DNA of 64,000 nucleotides from Paenibacillus sp. (lineage in GTDB: Bacteria; Bacillota; Bacilli; Paenibacillales; NBRC-103111). Under the pieces are notes generated by a model that ran no database searches, was not told the DNA's origin, and saw only the letters and a list, made by a program, of their open reading frames with translations. A program made the position numbers and the translations under genes. The stretch covers positions 235,516 through 299,515 of the forward strand of contig JAPSLM010000006.1 in NCBI GenBank assembly GCA_031180825.1, given 5' to 3'. Of the stretch, positions 9,750 through 18,811 are shown piece by piece; within the stretch, counting starts at the first letter, position 1, and each line of letters starts with the position of its first letter.

Positions 9750-10084
9750 ACCGTCTCCCTGAATCGGCGCCCTGAATCCGACAAACAGGGATGAGGGAAG
9801 GGAAGCTTCCCACGACCTGCCGTCTTCGGACGCTGAAATCATGAATATGTAATTTATTCTAACAACAAACTAACATATTGTAAACACGAATATTTTTTTG
9901 TATGCGCTTACGTTATTGCTCTCTAAAATAACTAATAAAACGTTTTAGAACATTGTAAGCTTTTTATGAAAATAAAATTCCTATAACCAATTCTATTATA
10001 ATAAACTCCGCCGCATCTGAATAGCTATTTTTACAATTTTATTCATGATTTGTCAATGATACGGCAATGATGGGGTGCAAAAGA
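9750..10084. other. AT-rich intergenic region
   Basis: The 9843-10040 part is much richer in A and T than its surroundings and contains no supportable gene. It probably holds the promoter of the DUF3870 gene, but I could not fix -35 and -10 boxes with confidence. Confidence 0.5.
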
Positions 10085-10117
10085 AAAAACCGGCCATCCC
10101 CCAAGGATAACCGGCAT
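10085..10117 (-). terminator. Terminator after the 57-codon gene
   Basis: On the minus strand CCGGTTATCC pairs, with G-U pairs, with GGATGGCCGG, followed by TTTTTTC. It lies about 14 bases after the stop of the small gene at 10131. Confidence 0.75.
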
Positions 10118-10130
10118 GGAGCTTCGTATG

Positions 10131-10304
10131 CTACTCCAGACGGTAATCGTCGATCTTCTCTCCGTCTTCCCACACCTCGACGAACAAGGCGTCGCATTGC
10201 TCAAAATCGTCCGGCTTGAACGAAAGTGCTTTCTCCTCGTCCTCGCCCACATACACATTTTCCATCCCGTCTTCGTTGAACGAGAGAATGACATATAGCT
10301 TCAT
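10131..10304 (-). CDS. Small acidic protein of unknown function (57 residues)
   Basis: ATG at 10304 is preceded by TGGAGGT at good spacing and the frame ends in TAG at 10131, followed at once by a hairpin terminator. The protein begins KLYVILSFNEDGMENVYVG and ends EVWEDGEKIDDYRLE; it is strongly acidic with no membrane segment. Start signal, compact length and terminator all agree that it is expressed. I do not recognise the family. Confidence 0.7.
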   Translation of the reverse strand: MKLYVILSFNEDGMENVYVGEDEEKALSFKPDDFEQCDALFVEVWEDGEKIDDYRLE

Positions 10305-10356
10305 TTCGGAACCTCCAGCAGTCGCCTAATTCTATTCATGCCAAATGTGCGAACCT

Positions 10357-10570
10357 TTAATCGTTTTTCTTATAAATTTGACGGTTCAGATGATATTCCA
10401 TATGCTCCACGTAATCGTCGATGAGCCACGGCAAGCTTTTCGTTTCCTGATTGACGATGACACATGGGTATGACAGCTTTTCGGCCGGTATGTTTTCGAT
10501 TGCTTTAAACGTTCCGCTGCCCCCTCCAGCGTATCCCCTCGTCTCGCAAAAAAATGATAGCCTGCCTCAT
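10357..10570 (-). pseudogene. Frameshifted small gene directly after the NRPS
   Basis: An ATG at 10570 with GGAG upstream begins RQAIIFLRDEG and then runs out of frame. In the next frame the coding-like text continues as YAGGGSGTFKAIEN, through SYPCVIVNQETKSLPWLI, to a stop at 10357. Removing one G from the GGGG run near 10534 joins both parts into one protein of about 70 residues. It begins 40 bases after the NRPS stop and may once have been its operon partner. It could be a decayed gene, a sequencing slip or a programmed shift. I do not recognise the protein. Confidence 0.45.
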
Positions 10571-10610
10571 TACTATTTCTCCGTTCGTCCGGGCTCCCCT
10601 TTTTTCTAGC

Positions 10611-13600
10611 TCAAATAAATCCAACCTCCCGGCAGTATCGCAGCATATCGTCCATCTGCTTATCGCTGATCGCCTGCCATTCGAACTCGAGCTTCCTCAA
10701 CAACAAGTTCGTTTTCTCCGAAGCGAGCGTGAACCGGGTATGCGCCTTTTGCTCCAGCCAGCCGTAATGAAGCATCAGGCTCTCGATCTCCTCCCGGCAA
10801 AAGCCTTCTTCGTACTTGCTCTTCATGTAATCGATGAACTCGTCAAGCGTTCCCGACGCCATGCTCTTTCCCGAGCGGCCGTCCGCGAGCACGCGGTGCA
10901 TACTCACAGCATGCGGGTTGAACAAATGGAATATTTCATCCCGCAGCGCATCGGGCTTCATAAGCAGGACAATCGCTCGGCTGACCCAATCGACGCAGGA
11001 AAAATCAATATCGGCTTCAAGCCGGGGCACCATGCCGAGACGGACAAACGCTTTAAGCGTTGCGTAAAAGGCGTTTTCCTCGATGTTTTGCTGGAACTTG
11101 CCCGTCTCCGATTGGAAGACGAGATTTCCCACCCGGTAAATGCTTGTGCGGAGCCCTTGAGCCCGCGCCTGCACGACCCGCTTCTCCGCTTCGAACTTGG
11201 ATTTGGCGTAATAATTCTCGTACTGCTGCCCCCGGTCCAAATCGTATTCGGTAAAATAGGCCGCAGCCTGCCCCGGTATATGTCCGGTGGCGACGCCCAG
11301 GGTGGATATATGATGCACGTCTTTCGTCCGGTGCGTGCGTGCAAATGCCAGCAGCCGCTCGGTCGAAGCGATGTTATGGCTTTCGAAGTACGAATAACTG
11401 CCATAGTGCTTCACGGTCGCCGCCGAATGCACGATGCCGTCGACGGTGCGCGCGAGCTCCAGATACGCTTCCGCTTCGAGCCCCAAGCGTTCCTGCGCCA
11501 AATCTCCCCGGTAAATCCGAATACGGCGGTCAAATTGCGCTTCCATGACATCGCCGGCGAAATAAAAGGCCAGCTTCGCAAGCAGGCGCTCCCGCGCCTC
11601 CGTCTCGGTGGCCGCCCGTACAAGAACGTGAACCGTCGCAGCGGTTCCGGTTAGCAGCTCCCGCAGCAAATGCATGCCCAAATACCCGGTGGCTCCCGTC
11701 ACCAATATGTCGCTGTACCTGCTGTCCCGTGTCAGGTCGAGCGAAGCGTAGCGCTCGTTTCTCGCCCGGTACGCGGCGATCTCCTCGTCGAATCGCTCCG
11801 GCGGCTCGTTACGGCAGTCTGTCTTCAACTGCTCCAGCTTGGCGGTCAAGTAGTTGGCCTTCGGCTTCACCTTGACGGACAAAGACGCAATCGTCTGATG
11901 CTCGAAGACATCGTTGACCCCGATATCCAAGTCCTGCTGCAGCCTTGCGGTCATCGCCGCCGCCTTCAGCGAATGTCCGCCGAGCTCGAAGAAGTTGTCG
12001 TGAATGCCGATTTCGGCAATGCCCAGAAGCTCCTCCCAGACCGCCGCCATCTTCCTCTCGATGTCCGTACGCGGAGGGATGCGGTCGCGCTTGGCTCCGG
12101 TGCGCTCGCCCGGATCGGGCTCGGGCAGCGCTTTGCGGTCGATTTTGCCGTTGGGCGTGAGCGGCATACGCGTTAACGGCACGAAATACGAGGGCAGCAT
12201 ATACTCCGGCAGCTCCTTGGACAAGTGCTCCCTGACGGCCTTGACCGGCAGCTCCTCCGTTCCGGCGAAGTAAGCGCACAACGCCTTGGCGCCGCTGCCG
12301 TCCTCCCGGGCGACCACGGCCGCTTCCCGAATCGAGGGGTGGTTCAGCAGCGCATGCTCAATCTCTTCAAGCTCGATCCGAACCCCCCGGATTTTCACCT
12401 GATGGTCTAAACGGCCCAAAAATTCAAGCGTGCCCTCCGGTGTCCAGCGCGCGAGATCGCCCGTTTTGTACATGCGTCCCTTCCCGGCGAACGGGTCGGG
12501 CACAAATTTGTCCGCCGTCAGCCGTTCGTCATTGAAATACCCTCTGCCGACGCCATCCCCCGCGATGTACAGCTCTCCCGGCACGCCGGACGGCTGAACC
12601 TGCAAGCAGTCGTTCAACAGGTAGATGCGCGTATTCGCAATCGGCCTGCCGATGGGCGGAAGCTCGGGGATCGGGCCGGCCGGATCGATCGTATGAGCCG
12701 CCGCGACATGCGTCTCCGACGGACCGTAATGATTGTGCAGAAATACTCGGTGCCGCCGCAGATGCGCCTTGAATTTGTCCGGGACGACCAGCGGTTCTCC
12801 CGCCGTTATGATGTGGCGCACCGACGCCGGAAGCTTGTCCGCGTAGGCGCTCTCGTTCAGCATGAGCTTCAAATAGGAGACGGGCAGGAACAAAACTTGA
12901 ATCCGGCGCTCCTCAATGAACCGCAGCAGCTTGTCCGGGCTCCGCCGGATTTCGTTCGTCACGAGGTGCAAGGTGCCTCCCGCCAGCAAGGCGGCCCATA
13001 TTTCCTGCGAGCTGACGTCAAAGCTGAGCGTCGTAAATTGCAGCACGCTGCCGCTGTAATCGACGTTCGTGTGCGTGAACTGGTGGTGAAGCAGATTAAC
13101 TATATTACGGTGCTCGATCATGACGCCCTTCGGCTGTCCGGTCGTTCCAGACGTATAAATCACGTACAGCAAATGGCTCGAACGGCTGCGGGGCGAAGGG
13201 TTATCGGCCGCTCCCCCGTAGGCGGCCTCCGTATCCAGACACAGTTTCACGCCGTCAAACTCGACCCGGCCGGCCAAATGCGTCTGTGTGAGCAAGTAAC
13301 GGGCCCGGCTATGGTCCAGCATATACTTCACCCGCTCGCCGGGATAATCCGGATCGATCGGAAGGTAGGCCCCTCCCGCCTTCAAAATGCCCAGCAGGCC
13401 GACGATCATGTCCAGCGACCGCTCGGTCATCAGTCCGACGAGCTGCTCCGGCTGCACGCCTCGGCGAACCAAAACGGCCGCCAGCCGGTTCGCCCGGTCG
13501 TTCAACTGCCGGTAAGTGAGCGCTTCGTCTCCGAATGCGACAGCGGGCCGGTCCGGCGTCAGCCGCACTTGATCCTCAAACCATCCGTGAATCGTCAAGT

Positions 13601-16600
13601 CGCGGTCATACGCGGATTCGGTTTGATTCCGGCCCTCCACTTGCTCTTTTATTTCCGCTTCCGAAAGCAAGCGCAGCCCGGACAGCCGCTTTTCCTCCGA
13701 AGCCACCGCCTCCTCCAAAATCCGCACATACCGGTCCGCCATCCGCTCGATCGTCTCCCGCACGAACAGATCGGTGCAGTACTGGAAATCAATCCGGAGC
13801 GTCTCTTCCGTTTCCTCCGCATCAAGCATAAGATCATACTTAGAAATCGGGTCCACGTACCGCTGAACGGCGATCCGGCTCCCTTCAATTGATGGCGTCA
13901 TGCGGCCTGTATTTTGCATCACGAACATCGTGTCGAACAGCGGATTGCGTCCCGGCACTCTTGGAATGCGCAGCGACTGTACCAGCCGTTCCAGATCATA
14001 GTCCTGATGCTCGAAGGCTTCGAGCAGAATCGACTTCAGCTCCTGCAAATAGGCGGCGAACGTCTTCGTCCGCTCCGGGAAGCTCCGGATCGGCAGCGTA
14101 TTGACGAACATGCCGATCAGCGGCTGCAGCTCGGCTTGCGGACGGTTGGCGACGGGAACGCCCACGATGATGTCTTCCTGGCCGGAATACCGGGCAAGCA
14201 GCACCTTGTAGGCGGCAAGCAGGATCATATACAAGGTGGTGTCCGTCCGAAGGGCGAGCTCTTTCAAACGCGCCGTCAAACCGGCCTCAAGCCGGAGCGG
14301 GTAAGTGTCGCCCCTGAAGCTTTGGAAGCCCGGTCTTTCCAAATCGGCCGGCAGCTGCAGCATCGGGAGCTCCCCGGTCAAGACCGCCCTCCAATACTCG
14401 CGCTGCTCCGCTTCCTCCTCCGGTTCGCGGCTGTTCAGCCGGAAGGCGTAGTCTTTGAATTGAGTCGCCGGGCGAGGCAGCGCTTCTCCCCGGTACAATC
14501 GGCTCCATTCCTCGAAAAACACATGCATCGAGACGCCGTCCACAATAATATGATGAAAATCCAGCATCAGATAATGAAGCTCCCTGGAGCTGCTTATGAG
14601 TCCGGCCCGGAACAACGGCGCTTTTCCAAGATCGAAGGGGACGACGAGCGCGGACATCAGCCGCTCCGCTTCTTCTTGCCCCGCCTCATAGAACTGCATT
14701 TGAAACGCCGCGCATGGCCGGATTGTCTGCACGACCTCCCCGTCCACCCAGGCAAAAGCCGTACGAAGCGGTTCATGCCGCTCGATCATTTGCTCGAACG
14801 CCCGCTCCATCCGCCGCCGGTCGACGCTCCCCTCGATCTTGAGCAGCAGCGGGGTATTGTAAGCCGTCCCCGCCCGCTCCATCTGCCCGATGAAGAAGAG
14901 CCGCCTTTGCGCCGGATGAAGGGGATAATGCTCCCGCTCGGGCGCTTTTCCAACCGCCTGACCGCCTCCGGCCGGTTTGACCGCTTGACCGATCCGCTCT
15001 GCCTGCTGGCGGATGGTCGCATGCTCGAACAACTCCGCGATCGACAGCCGGACGCCGAAGCGCTGTTCAATCTGTCCGCGCAGGACGGCGGCATGCAGCG
15101 AGTGGCCTCCGGCGTCGAAAAACCGGTCATGGACGCCGACCGTCCGCAAGCCGAGGAGCTCCTTCCACAGCTCCGCAAGTTCCCGTTCCGTCTCGCCGGC
15201 CGGAGGCGCGTAAAAGGCGGACTCCGAAGCTCTCCCGGGCTCGGGCAGCGCGCGCCGGTCCACCTTGCCGTTCGCATTCACAGGCAGCTGCGGAAGCATA
15301 ACGAAGCGGGACGGAACCATGTAATCCGGCAGCTGCTCCGCCACAAATGCCGACAGCTCCTTGTGGGAGAGGCGCTCTTCGGATACGACGTATGCGCACA
15401 GACACGCACGTCCGGCATCGTCTTCGCGCGCGGTCACGATGCAATCAAGCACCCGGTCGTGCATCCGGAGCCGGTGCTCGATCTCGCCCGTTTCCACCCG
15501 GAAACCGCGAATTTTCACCTGATGATCGATGCGCCCCGCGTATTCGACGGACCCGTCCGGCAGCCACCGGGCCAAGTCCCCCGTCCGGTACAGCCGCTCC
15601 CCCTCGCAGAACGGATGGGCGACGAATTTCTCCTCCGTCAGCTCCGGCCGGTTCAAATAGCCCCGGGCCAGGCCGACGCCGGAAATGCACAGTTCCCCGG
15701 GAACCCCTACCGGCTGCGGCTGGCCGCAGGCATCCAAAATATACAGCCGAACATTGTACAGTGGCTTTCCGATCGGAATGTTATCCGAGGGAGCCTTTAC
15801 GAGATGCGTCGTGGTGAAAATCGTATTTTCGGTAGGACCGTATACGTTATAAATGAGGTAGCTTTGCGGATGGAATGTCTTCAGCTTTTCCCCGCCCGTC
15901 ATCAGCACGCGGAGCGAGCGATTGGGAAGCTTCATGAACTGCTCGCCGAGCTGGGTCGGCAGGAAGCTGACGGTAATGACTTGCCGGTTAAAATACGCGT
16001 TAAGCTCGGCAGCATCGAGCCGGATAGGCTCGGGAACGATACAAACCGCCGCCCCGGAAATAAGGTAAGGGAAGATTTCCAAGATCGAGGCGTCGAACCC
16101 GACACTGCAATATTTGCTGCTGCGGTCCTCCATCGTAACTCGAAAATACGAGCAATGCCATTCGCAAAAATTAACAAGCGACCGGTGCTCGATCAGCGTG
16201 CCCTTCGGCCGGCCGGTGGACCCGGACGTATAAATGACATAAGCCAGACCGGACGGTTCCGCAAGCTCCGGCAAAGGAGACGCATCCCCTTCATGCATCC
16301 GCCGGTCCGCGAGAGCGACGACTTGGCCCTCAAAGGCAAACGGAAGCGCCGAATCCCCCTCCGTGAGCAGCAGCTTCGCTCCGCTATCCTCCAAAATATA
16401 GCGTACGCGGTCCGGGGGATAATTCGGATCGATCGGCACATACGCCGCGCCCGCTTTCAGCACCGCCAGAACAGCGGCGAACATCGGCAGCGCGGGGCGC
16501 GTCATGACGGCGACAAGGGTATCGGCGCGTACGCCGCGCTTAATCAGTACTCTGGCCAGCCGGTTCGATTGCTCGTCAAGCTGCCGGTAAGTCAAGCTGT

Positions 16601-17411
16601 CGGCCCCGTCGACAACCGCCGGGCGATCCGGCGTCCGCCGGGCCTGCTCCGCGAACAGGCGATGAATGGTCGCATCGGAGGAAAAGGGCCTGTCCGTTTG
16701 ATTGAACCCAACCAGCAGCTGCTCTCTCTCGTCTTGGCTCAGCAAAGCGATAAGGCCGACCGGCGTACAGGGAGCTTCGAGCCACGTCATGACGATATTT
16801 TCCAAATGTCCCAGCAGCCTGCGGATCGTCTCCGGCTGAAACGCGGCCGGCTTGTACTCCGCGCAGACTTCGAGCACGTCCGAAAGCACGAATCGGATCG
16901 CAAGATCGCACCCCGGAATGGCGAACCCTGTCCGAACGGTGCTGGGAGCTTCCACGACTGCGGCCGTATTGAAGGCAAGCCGCGCGTCAAGGTCACGCAG
17001 CTCGCTGCGTGTCAGCGCGTAAGCCTGTCCTTGGGCCAGCGTATCCTCCGCCCGCGCGACCAGCGATTCGAACGGCAGCGAAGCCGTTCCGGCGATTCGG
17101 GCAAGGATGATCCGGTCTTCCTCCGGCGTAACCGCCGCAAACCGTACCTCTTCGGTACGCAAATAGCGAAGCAGCAACACGGCCCAAGCCGTATAAAGCA
17201 CGGTGCCCGCCTGAACCCGGCGCGTGCCGCACAACTGATATAAACGATCCGAAGGCGCTTTTTCGAACGTGCGGCCAACCGTCCGATACGCATCCGGATC
17301 GCCCTCCGGACCGCGGTCCAGCCGGAGAATCGTCGCTTCCTCCGCATCCTGCATCTCCGTGATCCAGTGCCGGACAACGCTGCCCGTCCCTTCTACCAGC
17401 TTTTGTGACAT
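10611..17411 (-). CDS. Two-module nonribosomal peptide synthetase ending in a thioester reductase domain
   Basis: 2266 residues. Domains in order: residues 1-240 are the C-terminal half of a condensation domain with no HHxxxDG; A1 (about 245-725, YTSGSTGRPKG at 394-404); T1 (GGHSL, S771); C2 (825-1250, HHIIVDG at 953-959); A2 (1275-1765); T2 (S1814); and an NADPH-binding reductase (GATGYLG at 1906-1912, Y2068/K2072 as YxxxK). The layout matches the AusA type that makes dipeptide aldehydes closing to cyclic imines and pyrazinones. My reading of the specificity residues gives A1 DALFMGVIFK (branched aliphatic, Val/Ile/Leu-like) and A2 DVQFIAHVAK (close to proline codes). The start is an ATG after GGGAGGGAGAAGGG. 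No phosphopantetheinyl transferase or exporter gene is adjacent. Confidence 0.92.
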   Translation of the reverse strand: MSQKLVEGTGSVVRHWITEMQDAEEATILRLDRGPEGDPDAYRTVGRTFEKAPSDRLYQLCGTRRVQAGTVLYTAWAVLLLRYLRTEEVRFAAVTPEEDRIILARIAGTASLPFESLVARAEDTLAQGQAYALTRSELRDLDARLAFNTAAVVEAPSTVRTGFAIPGCDLAIRFVLSDVLEVCAEYKPAAFQPETIRRLLGHLENIVMTWLEAPCTPVGLIALLSQDEREQLLVGFNQTDRPFSSDATIHRLFAEQARRTPDRPAVVDGADSLTYRQLDEQSNRLARVLIKRGVRADTLVAVMTRPALPMFAAVLAVLKAGAAYVPIDPNYPPDRVRYILEDSGAKLLLTEGDSALPFAFEGQVVALADRRMHEGDASPLPELAEPSGLAYVIYTSGSTGRPKGTLIEHRSLVNFCEWHCSYFRVTMEDRSSKYCSVGFDASILEIFPYLISGAAVCIVPEPIRLDAAELNAYFNRQVITVSFLPTQLGEQFMKLPNRSLRVLMTGGEKLKTFHPQSYLIYNVYGPTENTIFTTTHLVKAPSDNIPIGKPLYNVRLYILDACGQPQPVGVPGELCISGVGLARGYLNRPELTEEKFVAHPFCEGERLYRTGDLARWLPDGSVEYAGRIDHQVKIRGFRVETGEIEHRLRMHDRVLDCIVTAREDDAGRACLCAYVVSEERLSHKELSAFVAEQLPDYMVPSRFVMLPQLPVNANGKVDRRALPEPGRASESAFYAPPAGETERELAELWKELLGLRTVGVHDRFFDAGGHSLHAAVLRGQIEQRFGVRLSIAELFEHATIRQQAERIGQAVKPAGGGQAVGKAPEREHYPLHPAQRRLFFIGQMERAGTAYNTPLLLKIEGSVDRRRMERAFEQMIERHEPLRTAFAWVDGEVVQTIRPCAAFQMQFYEAGQEEAERLMSALVVPFDLGKAPLFRAGLISSSRELHYLMLDFHHIIVDGVSMHVFFEEWSRLYRGEALPRPATQFKDYAFRLNSREPEEEAEQREYWRAVLTGELPMLQLPADLERPGFQSFRGDTYPLRLEAGLTARLKELALRTDTTLYMILLAAYKVLLARYSGQEDIIVGVPVANRPQAELQPLIGMFVNTLPIRSFPERTKTFAAYLQELKSILLEAFEHQDYDLERLVQSLRIPRVPGRNPLFDTMFVMQNTGRMTPSIEGSRIAVQRYVDPISKYDLMLDAEETEETLRIDFQYCTDLFVRETIERMADRYVRILEEAVASEEKRLSGLRLLSEAEIKEQVEGRNQTESAYDRDLTIHGWFEDQVRLTPDRPAVAFGDEALTYRQLNDRANRLAAVLVRRGVQPEQLVGLMTERSLDMIVGLLGILKAGGAYLPIDPDYPGERVKYMLDHSRARYLLTQTHLAGRVEFDGVKLCLDTEAAYGGAADNPSPRSRSSHLLYVIYTSGTTGQPKGVMIEHRNIVNLLHHQFTHTNVDYSGSVLQFTTLSFDVSSQEIWAALLAGGTLHLVTNEIRRSPDKLLRFIEERRIQVLFLPVSYLKLMLNESAYADKLPASVRHIITAGEPLVVPDKFKAHLRRHRVFLHNHYGPSETHVAAAHTIDPAGPIPELPPIGRPIANTRIYLLNDCLQVQPSGVPGELYIAGDGVGRGYFNDERLTADKFVPDPFAGKGRMYKTGDLARWTPEGTLEFLGRLDHQVKIRGVRIELEEIEHALLNHPSIREAAVVAREDGSGAKALCAYFAGTEELPVKAVREHLSKELPEYMLPSYFVPLTRMPLTPNGKIDRKALPEPDPGERTGAKRDRIPPRTDIERKMAAVWEELLGIAEIGIHDNFFELGGHSLKAAAMTARLQQDLDIGVNDVFEHQTIASLSVKVKPKANYLTAKLEQLKTDCRNEPPERFDEEIAAYRARNERYASLDLTRDSRYSDILVTGATGYLGMHLLRELLTGTAATVHVLVRAATETEARERLLAKLAFYFAGDVMEAQFDRRIRIYRGDLAQERLGLEAEAYLELARTVDGIVHSAATVKHYGSYSYFESHNIASTERLLAFARTHRTKDVHHISTLGVATGHIPGQAAAYFTEYDLDRGQQYENYYAKSKFEAEKRVVQARAQGLRTSIYRVGNLVFQSETGKFQQNIEENAFYATLKAFVRLGMVPRLEADIDFSCVDWVSRAIVLLMKPDALRDEIFHLFNPHAVSMHRVLADGRSGKSMASGTLDEFIDYMKSKYEEGFCREEIESLMLHYGWLEQKAHTRFTLASEKTNLLLRKLEFEWQAISDKQMDDMLRYCREVGFI

Positions 17412-17449
17412 CCCTTCTCCCTCCCGTTTCAATGGACTATGAAGACAAA

Positions 17450-17483
17450 AAGCAACCCGTTCCAAGTCCGAAACGAGTTGCTT
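17450..17483 (-). promoter_or_regulatory. Terminator-like leader hairpin before the NRPS
   Basis: On the minus strand AAGCAACTCGTT pairs with AACGGGTTGCTT (one G-U pair), followed by TTTTTG, 39 bases before the NRPS start. No minus-strand gene lies upstream for it to terminate, so it is a candidate attenuator in the NRPS leader. Confidence 0.5.
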
Positions 17484-17591
17484 GTTCATAACGAAGGCGT
17501 TCCCGGCAACCGTCAAGCCCGCGCGGCGACGCTATTTAATTTAACTATCGATTCATGTCGATCGGTTGAATAATATTGCGTATTCCGTTAT

Positions 17592-17619
17592 ATTTTACCA
17601 TATTCCGTCGAATTTCCAA
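17592..17619 (-). promoter_or_regulatory. Candidate NRPS promoter
   Basis: TTGGAA and TAAAAT with a 16-base spacer on the minus strand. Two direct copies of TATTCCGT (plus strand, 17581 and 17601), 20 bases apart, overlap it and could bind a regulator. The leader would be about 175 bases and include the hairpin at 17450. Confidence 0.35.
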
Positions 17620-17764
17620 TATGCTTTTTTTGTCTCGCCTTCGTCGCCGAAACTGCGGTTTCCGTCTGAATCATCGTACCGGCTTGTGATAAATACCGCT
17701 TTCAGCCCCCTTTTTTTGCGGTAAAATGAGACGACAGCGGAAAACGGGCTTAACGCATTATTAA

Positions 17765-17782
17765 TTGTGGAAAATTTCACAA
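17765..17782 (+). promoter_or_regulatory. Rex/Fnr-like palindrome upstream of the formate/nitrite transporter
   Basis: TTGTGGAAAATTTCACAA matches the Rex operator pattern TTGTGAAnnnnTTCACAA at all but one half-site base and also fits the Fnr core TGTGA-N6-TCACA with one mismatch. It ends 9 bases before the ribosome binding site of the transporter, a position suited to repression when NADH is low. Confidence 0.55.
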
Positions 17783-17806
17783 TGTTATGAAAAGGGAGTG
17801 TCACGG

Positions 17807-18649
17807 TTGTCATACCGCAAACCGGAAGAAATTGCGCAGATTGCCGCAGCGATGGGCGAGAAGAAAGCAACCATGCGTCCGCTGCAAGCTTGCACGCTGG
17901 GCTTTTTGGCAGGAGCATTTATCGCCCTTGGCTTCCTTCTCTATCTAAGGGTAGCTGCGAGCGTCCCCGCGGCTTGGAGCGGATTCGGCTCCGTACTGGG
18001 CGCAGCGGTGTTCCCGATCGGTTTGATCCTCACGGTTATTGCGGGGGGCGAGCTGCTGACCGGAAACATGATGGCGGTGCCGCTGGCCCGGCTGCAGAGC
18101 AAAATAACGACGAAGCAGCTGACCGGCAACTGGCTGCTGATTACGCTCTCCAACTTTGCCGGGGCGCTCTTTGTCGCCTACCTGTTCGGTCACGTCGCCG
18201 GTTTGACGGAAGCGGAGCCGTACTTGTCCAAATTGGTCAAAGTGGCGGGAGCCAAGCTCGACGAGAGCTTCCTGCAAGCCTTTATCTCGGGGATCGGCTG
18301 CAACTGGCTTGTCGCTTTAGCCGTCTGGCTCGCCTACGGCACAGACGACGTCGCGGGCAAATTGGCCGGCATCTGGTTCCCGACGATGACCTTCGTCGCC
18401 ATCGGCTTTCAGCACGTCGTCGCGAACATGTTCCTGATCCCTGCCGCCATTTTCGCAGGGCATTATACGTGGTGGGATTACCTGGGCAACTTTGTCCCGG
18501 TCTTTCTCGGCAACGCCGTCGGAGGCGGCGTCTTTGTCGCCGCAGCCTACTGGATCGCGTATCTGAGAATTAAAGACAACGGCGCTAAATCGGGAATCGG
18601 CTCTCCCGAAGCCGCAGCCTCTGCAGACAAGCGAACGAGCGGCTGCTAA
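17807..18649 (+). CDS. Formate/nitrite transporter family channel
   Basis: A 280-residue integral membrane protein of the FNT family with six hydrophobic segments. Recognisable elements are IAGGELLTGNMM (the FNT signature 1 region), ISGIGCNWLVALAVWLAYG and GFQHVVANMFLIPA. These pentameric channels move formate, nitrite or hydrosulfide anions. The TTG at 17807 is preferred because AAGGGAG lies nine bases upstream; an ATG at 17765 is inside the operator palindrome. The Rex/Fnr-like site points to control by oxygen or redox state. No formate lyase or nitrite reductase gene is nearby, so the substrate stays open. Confidence 0.88.
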   Translation: MSYRKPEEIAQIAAAMGEKKATMRPLQACTLGFLAGAFIALGFLLYLRVAASVPAAWSGFGSVLGAAVFPIGLILTVIAGGELLTGNMMAVPLARLQSKITTKQLTGNWLLITLSNFAGALFVAYLFGHVAGLTEAEPYLSKLVKVAGAKLDESFLQAFISGIGCNWLVALAVWLAYGTDDVAGKLAGIWFPTMTFVAIGFQHVVANMFLIPAAIFAGHYTWWDYLGNFVPVFLGNAVGGGVFVAAAYWIAYLRIKDNGAKSGIGSPEAAASADKRTSGC

Positions 18650-18709
18650 AGGCACTGCTTGAAGGAAGCGTCAGAAACGGAAGATCGCCGTAAGCAAGCC
18701 ACCTTTTGC

Positions 18710-18741
18710 GCAACGCGCGCCTTTCTCCCGGCGCGCGTTGC
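18710..18741. terminator. Perfect 12-bp GC-rich hairpin between convergent genes
   Basis: GCAACGCGCGCC and GGCGCGCGTTGC flank an 8-base loop between the ends of the FNT gene and the minus-strand gene at 18812. There is no T-run on either side, so it is either a bidirectional barrier without U-tract or a recombination or protein-binding site. Confidence 0.5.
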
Positions 18742-18811
18742 AGCGCTTCACGGGCCCCTTAAGCCTCTGCCTCCAGGTCGGTGGAAGCCTGTCGCTGTCG
18801 CAGAAGCTTCT

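Noticed and set aside
13914-17243. Plus-strand open frame of about 1100 codons
   Set aside because: It lies entirely antisense to the NRPS gene and arises from its GC-rich codon pattern; the protein has no recognisable domain.
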